Origin: Arenibacter sp041392165
GTDB taxonomy: Bacteria > Bacteroidota > Bacteroidia > Flavobacteriales > Flavobacteriaceae
Assembly (NCBI GenBank): GCA_041392165.1
Contig: JAWKMN010000003.1
Location: 455,641 to 519,640 of the forward strand
Reading direction: 5' to 3'
Length of the DNA stretch: 64,000 nucleotides
The translations under genes and the position numbers were made by a program. Positions within the stretch are counted from its first letter, which is position 1. Each line of letters begins with the position of its first letter. Under the pieces are notes generated by a model. The model searched no databases and had not been told where the DNA came from. It was given only the letters and a program-made list of their open reading frames with translations. This document shows positions 7,997-16,096 of the stretch, in pieces.

Positions 7997-9007
7997 ATGT
8001 TCAATTCAAAAATAAGCGGCCTGGGTTACTATGTACCTAAAAATGTGGTTACCAATGATGATTTGTCCAAAATAATGGACACCAATGATGCCTGGATTCA
8101 GGAACGGACCGGTATACGGGAAAGACGGCATGTGGTGAAAGGGGATGGGGATACCACCACTACCATGGGGGTAAAGGCCGCGAAAATTGCCATAGAGCGC
8201 TCTGGATTGGATAAAAATGATATCGATTTTATAATCTTCGCTACCTTGAGCCCCGATTATTATTTCCCCGGTCCGGGAGTCCTGGTGCAACGGGATCTGG
8301 ATATGAAAACGGTTGGTGCCTTGGATGTGCGCAACCAATGTTCCGGATTTATATATGCTTTGTCCGTAGCAGATCAATATATTAAAACAGGAATGTATAA
8401 AAATGTGTTGGTTATCGGATCCGAACTACATTCCCACGGACTTGATATGACCACCAGGGGTAGGGGGGTTTCAGTGATTTTTGGCGATGGTGCGGGGGCG
8501 GCGATCCTGAGTAGGGAGGAAGACTCCAAAAAAGGCATTCTTTCCACACATTTGCACTCGGAAGGACAACATGCCGAGGAATTGTCACTTATAGCGCCAG
8601 GGATGGGAAAGCGTTGGGTAACGGATATTTTGGAGGACAACGATCCCAATGATGAATCTTACCTACCCTATATGAACGGTCCGTTCGTTTTTAAGAATGC
8701 CGTAGCCCGTTTTAGTGAGGTCATTACAGAAGGACTAAAAGCCAATAAATTGGAAGCGAAGGATATTGATATGTTAGTGCCCCACCAAGCCAATTTAAGG
8801 ATATCCCAATACGTTCAAAATAAGTTTGGCCTAAGGGATGATCAGGTGTTCAATAATATTATGAAATATGGGAATACCACTGCTGCCTCTATCCCTATAG
8901 CCCTAACAGAGGCTTGGGAAGAGGGGAAAATTAAGGATGGGGATTTGGTGGTACTCGCCGCCTTTGGCAGTGGATTTACTTGGAGCAGTGCCATAATAAG
9001 GTGGTGA
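7997..9007 (+). CDS. Beta-ketoacyl-ACP synthase III family protein
   Basis: The 336-residue protein has the KAS III catalytic triad: Cys115 in RNQCSGF, a histidine in VPHQAN and an asparagine in YGNTTAASIP. The C-terminal GSGFTWSSAIIRW is also typical. KAS III enzymes condense an acyl-CoA with malonyl-ACP to start fatty acid synthesis. The start at 7997 gives FNSKISGLGYYVP; a longer frame from 7967 is less family-like. It is not beside plsX, rpmF or other fatty acid genes, so it may be a second KAS III with a specialised substrate rather than the main FabH; this is inference. Confidence 0.85.
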   Translation: MFNSKISGLGYYVPKNVVTNDDLSKIMDTNDAWIQERTGIRERRHVVKGDGDTTTTMGVKAAKIAIERSGLDKNDIDFIIFATLSPDYYFPGPGVLVQRDLDMKTVGALDVRNQCSGFIYALSVADQYIKTGMYKNVLVIGSELHSHGLDMTTRGRGVSVIFGDGAGAAILSREEDSKKGILSTHLHSEGQHAEELSLIAPGMGKRWVTDILEDNDPNDESYLPYMNGPFVFKNAVARFSEVITEGLKANKLEAKDIDMLVPHQANLRISQYVQNKFGLRDDQVFNNIMKYGNTTAASIPIALTEAWEEGKIKDGDLVVLAAFGSGFTWSSAIIRW

Positions 9008-9036
9008 AAACTAAATACTATGGGGCCAATAAAACA

Positions 9037-9062
9037 AAACCCGGAAGAAGTCTCCCGGGTTT
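9037..9062 (+). terminator. Rho-independent terminator
   Basis: AAACCCGG pairs with CCGGGTTT around a ten-base loop, just downstream of the KAS III gene; the following T run is short. Confidence 0.65.
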
Positions 9063-9804
9063 CTTTCATTGATAGACTATACTAAACACTAACCATTAAC
9101 TATAAATATATAGCATTATCAATGATCAAAATTGTTATATATACCTTAAGGTACAAATATTCTATCACCTGCTTACAAGTATTAACACACTTTAACTCCA
9201 ATATAAAAGAGTGTTAACATCAATTATGAGGTACCTTCCTTAATTGTTAATAAGCCAATAAGTTCAAATTGTATTGCGGCCATAGGACTAGGGGAACTAT
9301 GCCTAGGGCAAAATAAGGCTTAATTATTATATTTTCAAAATATACCAATAACAACTTTATCATAATTTTATGAAATGCAATTTCATTTGTATGTGATTTA
9401 ATGTTATAAAAAGCATTTATGGGAGTGCTAAATAGGGTGTGTATATCTTGGGGTTGATTTTTAATTTATTGTAAATCATAACTTTATTTGTTTTTTTTGG
9501 GTTAGGACTTAATCCGATGGTAGAGAGTTGGATGGAAATTATTGGAAATTTATAAAAACGCCCTGTCGATAAAAGGTTTTTATGCCGGTAAGCGGTTTAT
9601 GGGGGTTGGGAAGGGAATAGCGCTGTAAAATTGTGGGGGGGATACTTATGGTCAAGGTTTATATGGGATGGACATTATCATCAAGTTGGGATAGGGAAAT
9701 GTTTAATTGCCCCTAGTTTATAGGATGCGGTCCGGTAAATGTTGGAAAGTTACTTTTAGCGCTAATACAGTAATTTAATGGTATAAAATTGTAATTTTGC
9801 GGAT
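9063..9804. other. Gene-free AT-rich stretch upstream of recR
   Basis: No open frame of convincing length or composition was found on either strand in these 742 bases. The first half is very AT-rich; it includes a small hairpin, GAAAT-GCA-ATTTC, near 9372. The second half is locally G-rich on the plus strand (several GGG runs between 9600 and 9690). The final bases hold the recR -7 box. It could hold a non-coding RNA or a lost gene, but nothing specific is recognised. Confidence 0.5.
9792..9799 (+). promoter_or_regulatory. Bacteroidota -7 box for recR
   Basis: TAATTTTG matches TAnnTTTG and ends only five bases before the recR ATG, implying a leaderless or nearly leaderless message. No clear -33 TTG is seen. 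Confidence 0.5.
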
Positions 9805-10422
9805 ATGGAATTTTCATCTAAATTGTTGGAAAATGCGGTCTATGAGATGTCCCAGTTACCAGGGATTGGCAAACGCACGGCACTGAGGCTGGTCCTTCAT
9901 CTCCTGAGGCGGCCCAAAGAACAGACTACCGGTCTGGCCAATGCCCTGGTCAATTTGAAGGAGCATATTAAGTCGTGTAAAAACTGCCATAATATTTCCG
10001 ATGTGGAGGTTTGTGCCATCTGTTCAAATCCTAGGAGGGATGAAAGTCTTGTTTGTGTAGTAGAGGATATTCGCGATGTCATGGCCATAGAGAATACGGG
10101 TCAGTTTTTGGGGTTGTACCATGTTCTTGGGGGTAAAATTTCCCCAATGGAAGGTGTGGGGCCCCAGGACTTGACTATTTACTCTTTGGTGGATAAAGCG
10201 AAGCAGGGAAAAATAAAGGAATTAATATTCGCTTTAAGCTCTACTATGGAAGGGGATACCACCAACTTTTATATATACAGGCAATTAGAGGGTTTGGGCA
10301 TAAAAACGTCGACCATTGCCAGGGGCATTGCGGTAGGGGATGAATTGGAGTATGCGGATGAGGTAACTTTGGGAAGAAGTATTCTCAATAGAATTCCATT
10401 TGAGAATTCGTTAAAAGTATAG
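9805..10422 (+). CDS. recR: Recombination mediator protein RecR
   Basis: The 205-residue product matches RecR along its length. It has an N-terminal helix-hairpin-helix (LPGIGKRTALRL), a four-cysteine zinc finger (C58, C61, C70, C73) and a Toprim domain from about residue 80 with VVEDIRDVMAIE. The C-terminus carries the Walker B-like GIAVGDELEYADEVTLGRS. RecR works with RecF and RecO to load RecA on gapped DNA. It stands in front of the E2 gene in the same direction. Confidence 0.96.
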   Translation: MEFSSKLLENAVYEMSQLPGIGKRTALRLVLHLLRRPKEQTTGLANALVNLKEHIKSCKNCHNISDVEVCAICSNPRRDESLVCVVEDIRDVMAIENTGQFLGLYHVLGGKISPMEGVGPQDLTIYSLVDKAKQGKIKELIFALSSTMEGDTTNFYIYRQLEGLGIKTSTIARGIAVGDELEYADEVTLGRSILNRIPFENSLKV

Positions 10423-10475
10423 GGTTTATTGGTAAAAATAATGAATAATAGTCAGAAACATAGCCTTTTATTTGC

Positions 10476-10483
10476 TATTTTTG
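10476..10483 (+). promoter_or_regulatory. Bacteroidota -7 box for the E2 gene
   Basis: TATTTTTG matches TAnnTTTG, 37 bases before the ATG at 10521. No convincing -33 TTG lies at the usual distance. Confidence 0.45.
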
Positions 10484-10520
10484 CAAACTATTAATCAATT
10501 CAAGCGTATTAAATAAGGAT

Positions 10521-11909
10521 ATGTCGAAATTTGAACTGAAATTACCGCAAATGGGAGAGAGCGTTGCGGAGGCGACACTTACCTCATGGCTAAAGGAAGT
10601 TGGTGACACCATAGAAATGGATGAAGCTGTTTTTGAAATTGCCACGGATAAAGTAGATTCCGAGGTTCCCAGTGAGGTAGATGGCATTTTGGTCGAGAAA
10701 CTATTCCATGTAGACGATGTTGTTAAGGTAGGCCAGACCGTTGCCATTATAGAAATAAACGGAAATAATTTTGAATCCGATCAGGATAGTGATATAATAT
10801 CTGTAAAAGAAGATGTTCCCGGCAAAGTGATCGAGGAATTGGAAGTGGCGGTATCGGGGGCCAAGGAAACCGTTGTCGCCCCAATTTTGGATTATAGTGG
10901 AACCGATAGGTTTTATTCCCCCTTGGTAAAAAATATAGCGAAGCAAGAGGGAATTGCCTTGGCCGAGTTGGATTCCATAAAAGGTACAGGAAGTGAGGGC
11001 AGGGTAACCAAAAATGATATTTTGGACTATGTTGCTGCCGGCAGGGTTGGTGAAAGACAATCTTTTGAAGAGAAGAATGTAAGGAATCTAATTCCTTCTG
11101 ATAAAAAAGCGGAGCAAGTTTACCAATCGGAACCTATTAAAGTAGAGGAAGCTAAACTAGAAACGGTTAAACCGGCTTCGGAGAAGGAACTGTCCGGTAA
11201 TGGGGATGAGCAAATTCCTTTGACCCGTATGGGCAAACTGATCGTACAGCATATGAGGGCAAGTGTGGCTACCTCGGCCCACGTGCAAAGTTTTGTTGAG
11301 GTAGATGTTACCAACGTGGTTCTTTGGAGAAATAAGGTAAAGGATAACTTTGAAAAGAGGGAAGGTGAAAAACTTACCTTTACCCCGATATTTATGGAAG
11401 CGGTGGCCATTGCCTTGAAAAAATTTCCCATGATCAATATATCTTTGGACGGGGATACCATAATCAAGAAAAAAAATATAAATATAGGTATGGCCGCGGC
11501 CTTGGCCGATGGAAACTTGATCGTACCCGTAATTAAAAATGCGGATCAGTTAAACTTGGTGGGTATGGCCAAGGCGGTCAATGATTTGGCCAGGAGGGCC
11601 AGGAACAATGCCTTAAAGCCGGATGAGGTAAAGGACGGTACCTATACCGTTACCAATGTAGGTACCTTTGGCAGTATTTTTGGTACCCCTATCATCAATC
11701 AGCCACAGGTGGGTATATTGGCTTTGGGGGCCATCCGTAAAATGCCCGCCGTAGTCGAAACCAAGGAGGGCGATTTTATCGCCATCAGAAGTAAGATGTA
11801 TTTGTCCCATAGTTATGATCATAGGGTGGTCAACGGGGCTCTGGGAGGAATGTTCGTGAAATCTGTAGCGGATTATCTGGAGGCATGGGACGTGAATAGG
11901 GAAATTTAA
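10521..11909 (+). CDS. Dihydrolipoamide acyltransferase (E2) of a 2-oxo acid dehydrogenase complex
   Basis: The 462-residue protein has an N-terminal lipoyl domain with the lipoylated lysine K44 in ATDKVDSEVPS. An E1/E3-binding domain follows at about 131-168 (VKNIAKQEGI, GTGSEGRVTKNDI). The catalytic acyltransferase domain starts near 230, with the active-site histidine H434 in SYDHRVVNGALGG. E2 forms the multimeric core that passes acyl groups from E1 to CoA. A single lipoyl domain fits a branched-chain or 2-oxoglutarate enzyme better than most pyruvate enzymes. The E1 and E3 genes are not in this window, so the substrate remains open. Confidence 0.9.
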   Translation: MSKFELKLPQMGESVAEATLTSWLKEVGDTIEMDEAVFEIATDKVDSEVPSEVDGILVEKLFHVDDVVKVGQTVAIIEINGNNFESDQDSDIISVKEDVPGKVIEELEVAVSGAKETVVAPILDYSGTDRFYSPLVKNIAKQEGIALAELDSIKGTGSEGRVTKNDILDYVAAGRVGERQSFEEKNVRNLIPSDKKAEQVYQSEPIKVEEAKLETVKPASEKELSGNGDEQIPLTRMGKLIVQHMRASVATSAHVQSFVEVDVTNVVLWRNKVKDNFEKREGEKLTFTPIFMEAVAIALKKFPMINISLDGDTIIKKKNINIGMAAALADGNLIVPVIKNADQLNLVGMAKAVNDLARRARNNALKPDEVKDGTYTVTNVGTFGSIFGTPIINQPQVGILALGAIRKMPAVVETKEGDFIAIRSKMYLSHSYDHRVVNGALGGMFVKSVADYLEAWDVNREI

Positions 11910-12038
11910 TGCTTCTGTATTGTTTTGTTCGGTGTCCCGGAGATTTGGATGGTTATCTGGTTAAAAATTAAAACGCTTGTATTGGTCTGTAGATAGGCCA
12001 GTCTTCGCTGTCCTATAATTTCATTGAAGTTGATTTAG

Positions 12039-12179
<141 letters not shown>

Positions 12180-12231
12180 TACATCTATTTTCTTTCTGCA
12201 AAAGGGATTTTGAACATTTTATAGTTCTATT

Positions 12232-12263
12232 TTGAGTCAAAACCTTTGTAAAAACTATCTTTG
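12232..12263 (+). promoter_or_regulatory. Promoter of the exonuclease gene
   Basis: TTG at 12232-12234 and TATCTTTG at 12256-12263 are 21 bases apart, matching the Bacteroidota TTG/TAnnTTTG promoter, 18 bases before the ATG. Confidence 0.6.
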
Positions 12264-12280
12264 CATAAAGAACCTACAAT

Positions 12281-13057
12281 ATGCAATTAAAGCTTACAAG
12301 ACCAATTTGTTTTTTCGATTTGGAGACCACTGGCACCAATGTGGCCAAGGACAGGATAGTGGAAATAGCTATTTTAAAAGTTTACCCAAATGGCAACAGG
12401 GAGAGCAAAACATGGTTGGTGAACCCGGAAATGGAAATTCCTGCCCAGGTAGTGGCCATTCATGGTATCTCTAACGAGAAAGTGGCCAATGAACCTACAT
12501 TTAAGCAGCTTTCCAGGGAAATTTATAAGATGATAAAGGATAGTGATTTGGGGGGCTATAATTCGGATCGATTTGATATTCCGCTTTTGGCCGAAGAGAT
12601 GCTCAGGGCCGAAATAGATTTTGATATGAAAAATACCGTTTCTGTGGATGTCCAGACCATTTTTCATAAAATGGAGAAAAGAACCCTGGAGGCAGCCTAT
12701 AAATTTTATTGTGATAAAAATCTTTTGGATGCCCATAGTGCGGAGGCGGATACCTTGGCGACCTATGAGGTACTTTTGTCACAGTTGGACCGTTATCCCG
12801 AATTGGAAAACAATATAAAAAAGTTGTCCGAGTTTACGACTAGGAAGCAATCTGTTGATTTTGCCGGATTTATAGTGTGGGATGAAGAAGGGGAGGAGAT
12901 TTTTTCCTTCGGAAAGCACAAGGGTAAAAAAGTACATGCCGTTTTGGAAAACGAACCGGGTTATTTTGGTTGGATCCTCAACGCCGATTTCCCATTGTAC
13001 ACAAAAAAGGTGTTGACCCAAATAAAATTGAGCAAGTTGAACAATAAACTGGGTTAA
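12281..13057 (+). CDS. DEDDh 3'-5' exonuclease (DnaQ/epsilon-like) with an Exo X-type C-terminal domain
   Basis: The 258-residue protein begins with an exonuclease domain: D13 and E15 in FFDLETTGTN (Exo I), NSDRFDIPLL (Exo II) and HSAEADTLATYEV (Exo III, with the catalytic histidine). The last 60 residues contain FSFGKHKGKKV and PGYFGWILNADFPLYTKKVL, the small C-terminal module found after this domain in many Bacteroidota exonucleases. It is likely to proofread or trim DNA or RNA ends; whether it is the DNA polymerase III proofreading subunit cannot be told from sequence alone. Confidence 0.9.
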   Translation: MQLKLTRPICFFDLETTGTNVAKDRIVEIAILKVYPNGNRESKTWLVNPEMEIPAQVVAIHGISNEKVANEPTFKQLSREIYKMIKDSDLGGYNSDRFDIPLLAEEMLRAEIDFDMKNTVSVDVQTIFHKMEKRTLEAAYKFYCDKNLLDAHSAEADTLATYEVLLSQLDRYPELENNIKKLSEFTTRKQSVDFAGFIVWDEEGEEIFSFGKHKGKKVHAVLENEPGYFGWILNADFPLYTKKVLTQIKLSKLNNKLG

Positions 13058-13136
13058 GGGCCTTTAAGAAAAGTAATTGTCCGTATGGAAAGCTTTGTTG
13101 CACCTGCTTCCCAGTGTTATGCTAACGCTATGTAAT

Positions 13137-13748
13137 ATGAAGATTATTTGTATTGGCCGTAATTATGTGGACCATATTAAAGAATTGAACAACGAGAGGC
13201 CCAAGGATCCCGTTCTGTTCATTAAGCCGGACTCGGCGGTCTTGCCAAAAGAACAGGATTTTTATATCCCGGAGTTTTCCAAGGATGTACACTACGAAGT
13301 GGAAGTGTTGGTAAAAATAAAAAAAGTGGGCAAGCATATAGATTCCCAATTTTCCCATACCTATTATGATGAGATTGGTCTGGGAGTGGATTTTACCGCT
13401 AGGGACCTTCAGTCGCAATTAAAGGAAAAAGGATTGCCTTGGGAAAAGGCCAAGGGTTTTGATGGATCCGCGCTAATAGGAAAATGGTTGCCAAAATCCA
13501 ATTTTGAGGATGTAAACAACTTAAATTTCCAGCTTAAAAAGAACAATGAGCTTGTTCAAAAAGGGAATACGGGTTTAATGGTCTGGAAGATCGATGAAAT
13601 AATTTCCTATGCTTCCCGTTTTTTTACTTTGAAAAAAGGGGACATTATTTTTACAGGTACTCCCGCCGGTGTTGGTAGAATAAGTGCAAATGATTATCTT
13701 TCGGGTGCTTTGGAGAATGAACAAATGTTCTCATTAAATATAAAATAG
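13137..13748 (+). CDS. Fumarylacetoacetate hydrolase (FAH) family protein
   Basis: The ATG at 13137 starts KIICIGRNYVDHIKEL, the usual N-terminus, giving 203 residues. The metal-binding acidic residues lie in HYEVEVLVKI and GLGVDFTARDLQ; the substrate-binding tail is FTGTPAGVGRI. The family includes acylpyruvate hydrolases and oxaloacetate decarboxylases (the human FAHD1 type), so a role in handling such keto acids is likely. The HPt gene follows with no gap. Confidence 0.88.
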   Translation: MKIICIGRNYVDHIKELNNERPKDPVLFIKPDSAVLPKEQDFYIPEFSKDVHYEVEVLVKIKKVGKHIDSQFSHTYYDEIGLGVDFTARDLQSQLKEKGLPWEKAKGFDGSALIGKWLPKSNFEDVNNLNFQLKKNNELVQKGNTGLMVWKIDEIISYASRFFTLKKGDIIFTGTPAGVGRISANDYLSGALENEQMFSLNIK

Positions 13749-14087
13749 ATGATTTATAGTCTGGACAAGATCAATGAAATGGCAGATGGTGATGAAGAAT
13801 TCATTAAATCTGTCGTTGCCGTTTTTTTGGAAGAAGTTCCCCAGGATTTGGAAGAACTGGAGAAAGCATTGGAGGTAAAAAATTATGACAGTCTATATAA
13901 ATTGGCACATAAAATTAAGCCTAACGTAGATTTATTGGGCATGGAGCAAACCCGTTCAATTGCCTTTCAGATAGAAACTTTGGGAAAAAAGGAGGAAAAT
14001 ACGGAGGAGATAGAGAGGTTGGTGCCGCTACTAAAGAAGGACGTAGACCAAGTGGTTTCGGAATTGAAAAATGACTTTAGGATTTAA
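13749..14087 (+). CDS. Stand-alone HPt (histidine phosphotransfer) protein
   Basis: The 112-residue product is a single HPt helical bundle. The phospho-accepting histidine is probably H54 in KLAHKIKPNVDLLGM, where the usual K-G/P pair follows. Such proteins relay phosphoryl groups between hybrid kinases and response regulators in the cytosol. It starts directly after the FAH stop codon and overlaps cinA by one base (TAATG), so the three form one operon. No histidine kinase or response regulator gene is nearby, so its partners are encoded elsewhere. Confidence 0.85.
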   Translation: MIYSLDKINEMADGDEEFIKSVVAVFLEEVPQDLEELEKALEVKNYDSLYKLAHKIKPNVDLLGMEQTRSIAFQIETLGKKEENTEEIERLVPLLKKDVDQVVSELKNDFRI

Positions 14088-15334
14088 TGTTTGCCGAAAT
14101 CATAACTATTGGCGATGAGATTCTCATTGGTCAAATTATAGATACAAACTCTGCCTTTATTGCCCAAGAACTTAGTAAGATAGGGGTTTCGGTATATCAG
14201 ATTTCTTCAGTACAGGATGAAAGGCAGCATATCCTTGAAGCACTTAGGGAGGCAGAGTCCAGAGCCGATCTTATTATAATTACGGGAGGACTTGGCCCTA
14301 CCAAAGACGATATTACCAAGCATACACTTTGCGAGTATTTTAATGATGTTTTGGTAGAAAGCAAGGAAGTATTGGCCCATGTAGAGACCATCTTTAAAAA
14401 ACATCTGGGAGTGCCCCTGCTGGAGGTCAATAAAAATCAAGCACTGGTGCTGTCCAAGGCCCATGTTCTCCACAATGAATATGGTACGGCGCCTGGAATG
14501 TGGATAAAAAAAGAAGGAAAAGTGTTTGTTTCCTTGCCGGGCGTGCCCTTCGAGATGAAGAATCTAATAACATCAAAGGTAATCCCAAGGATTGTACAAG
14601 AATTTAACAGGCCTTTTATTGTCCATAAGACCATCATTACCTATGGTATGGGGGAAAGTTCGCTGGCAGATAGAATATCCTCGGTAGAGGACAACCTCCC
14701 CGGGATGGTAAAATTGGCCTATCTGCCAAGTCTGGGTTCGGTAAGGCTTAGGCTTTCGGCAAAAGGTGCCGATCATGGGCAATTAATCGCCATGGTAGAT
14801 ATGGTGGCAAAAAAAATTAAAAATCTTCTGGGCGATATTATCTTGGGAGAGGAAGGTGATGAACTTATAGAAACCGTAATTGCCGGGTTGTTGACTAAAA
14901 AAAGGTTGACACTGGGTACGGCGGAGAGTTGTACCGGAGGTAAAATAGCCCAACAGATAACAAGTCTGCCCGGGGCATCGGCCTATTTTAAGGGAAGTAT
15001 TGTGAGTTATGCCACCGAGACAAAAATAGAGGTGCTTAAAGTGTCCAAGGCCACCATTGATCGGTTTTCTGTGGTGAGTGCAGAAGTTGCCGTTGAAATG
15101 GCCACAAATTTACGAAAATTGTTAAAGACCGATTTTGCCATAGCCACTACCGGGAACGCGGGTCCAACCAAAGGAGATTCGGATGCGGAAGTAGGTACCG
15201 TGTTTATTGCGGTTGTTTCCCCCAAAGCCGTAGTGGTGGAGAAATATCATATGGGGGGGCAACGTGAAAGAATCGTACAAAAGACTGTAAATAAGGCCTT
15301 TGAAATGTTGCAAAAAGAAATTTTAAAATTCTGA
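14087..15334 (+). CDS. cinA: CinA family nicotinamide-nucleotide amidohydrolase/competence-damage protein
   Basis: The 415-residue protein has an N-terminal MoCF-type domain (TIGDEILIGQIIDTN, ITGGLGPTKDD, about 1-170). The C-terminal CinA domain (about 255-412) contains TAESCTGGKIAQQI and TTGNAGPTKGD. The C-terminal domain is known as an NMN deamidase in other bacteria, and the N-terminal one as an ADP-ribose-type pyrophosphatase, so a role in pyridine nucleotide recycling is expected. Its start overlaps the HPt stop. Confidence 0.93.
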   Translation: MFAEIITIGDEILIGQIIDTNSAFIAQELSKIGVSVYQISSVQDERQHILEALREAESRADLIIITGGLGPTKDDITKHTLCEYFNDVLVESKEVLAHVETIFKKHLGVPLLEVNKNQALVLSKAHVLHNEYGTAPGMWIKKEGKVFVSLPGVPFEMKNLITSKVIPRIVQEFNRPFIVHKTIITYGMGESSLADRISSVEDNLPGMVKLAYLPSLGSVRLRLSAKGADHGQLIAMVDMVAKKIKNLLGDIILGEEGDELIETVIAGLLTKKRLTLGTAESCTGGKIAQQITSLPGASAYFKGSIVSYATETKIEVLKVSKATIDRFSVVSAEVAVEMATNLRKLLKTDFAIATTGNAGPTKGDSDAEVGTVFIAVVSPKAVVVEKYHMGGQRERIVQKTVNKAFEMLQKEILKF

Positions 15335-15343
15335 CAAAGAATT

Positions 15344-15374
15344 TTGTCCGTCCCATAAAATTAATTTAAATTTG
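15344..15374 (+). promoter_or_regulatory. Promoter of the rpmB operon
   Basis: TTG at 15344-15346 and TAAATTTG at 15367-15374, 20 bases apart, fit the Bacteroidota promoter. The rpmB ATG is 33 bases downstream. Confidence 0.65.
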
Positions 15375-15406
15375 CACCCTGTTTATAACAAAATAAAAGT
15401 AGAGAG

Positions 15407-15643
15407 ATGTCAAAAGTTTGTGATGTTACTGGAAAGAGAGCCATGTTTGGGAACAATGTGTCCTTCTCGATTAATAAAACCAGAAGAAGATTTGATGTAA
15501 ATCTTTCTAAAAAGCGTTTCTATATTCCGGAAGAAGATCGTTGGGTAACCTTAAAGGTTTCCGCCAAAGCGTTAAAGAGCATTAATAAAAAGGGAATTTC
15601 CGTTGTTTTAAAGGAAGCAAAGGAAAAAGGGTTGATTAAGTAA
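15407..15643 (+). CDS. rpmB: 50S ribosomal protein L28
   Basis: The 78-residue protein has the L28 signature CDVTGKRAMFGNNVSFSINK and the RRFDVNLSKKRFYIPE segment, and normal length. It binds the large ribosomal subunit. It opens the operon rpmB-rpmG-DUF4295. Confidence 0.97.
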   Translation: MSKVCDVTGKRAMFGNNVSFSINKTRRRFDVNLSKKRFYIPEEDRWVTLKVSAKALKSINKKGISVVLKEAKEKGLIK

Positions 15644-15664
15644 TCCTGAAATACTAAGATAATA

Positions 15665-15847
15665 ATGGCAAAGAAAGGTAACAGAATTCAGGTTATTTTG
15701 GAGTGTACGGAGCATAAGGAATCTGGTATGCCCGGTACTTCAAGGTACATAACCACCAAGAACAAAAAGAACACTCCGGACAGAATGGAAATTAAGAAAT
15801 TCAATCCCATTCTAAAGAGAATGACAGTTCATAAAGAAATTAAATAA
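15665..15847 (+). CDS. rpmG: 50S ribosomal protein L33
   Basis: A 60-residue basic protein with RIQVILECTEHKESG and SRYITTKNKKNTPDRMEIKK, typical of L33. It has only one cysteine, so it is the zinc-free (C-) form. It lies 21 bases after rpmB. Confidence 0.97.
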   Translation: MAKKGNRIQVILECTEHKESGMPGTSRYITTKNKKNTPDRMEIKKFNPILKRMTVHKEIK

Positions 15848-15853
15848 TACGTC

Positions 15854-16006
15854 ATGGCAAAGAAAACGGTAGCGAGTTTACAAACAAGTTCAAAAAGATT
15901 GACCAAGGCCATTAAAATGGTAAGGTCCCCTAAAACGGGCGCTTATACTTTTCAGGAGTCGGTTATGAGCCCTGAAATGGTAAATGACTGGTTGAAAAAA
16001 AAATAA
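15854..16006 (+). CDS. DUF4295 protein (small basic protein linked to ribosomal genes)
   Basis: This 50-residue ORF starts MAKKTVASLQTSSKRLTKAI and ends MVNDWLKKK. It follows rpmG by six bases. DUF4295 is a Bacteroidota-specific family always found beside rpmB-rpmG and is probably ribosome-associated; the exact role is unknown. Confidence 0.9.
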   Translation: MAKKTVASLQTSSKRLTKAIKMVRSPKTGAYTFQESVMSPEMVNDWLKKK

Positions 16007-16027
16007 TAACCTAAATTTATTGGTTTT

Positions 16028-16060
16028 AAAGCTACTTTCATCAGAAAGTAGCTTTTTTAT
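16028..16060 (+). terminator. Terminator of the rpmB operon
   Basis: AAAGCTACTTTC and GAAAGTAGCTTT pair around ATCA (16028-16055), followed by a T-rich tail. Confidence 0.85.
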
Positions 16061-16065
16061 TTTTA

Positions 16066-16073
16066 TATCTTTG
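16066..16073 (+). promoter_or_regulatory. -7 box for ftsY
   Basis: TATCTTTG matches TAnnTTTG, 24 bases before the ftsY ATG and just past the rpmB terminator. Confidence 0.5.
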
Positions 16074-16096
16074 ATGAAAAGGAACAGGCCAAACAT

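Noticed and set aside
9063..9804. Replication origin
   Set aside because: AT-rich, but no cluster of DnaA boxes was seen and dnaA, dnaN or similar genes are not adjacent.
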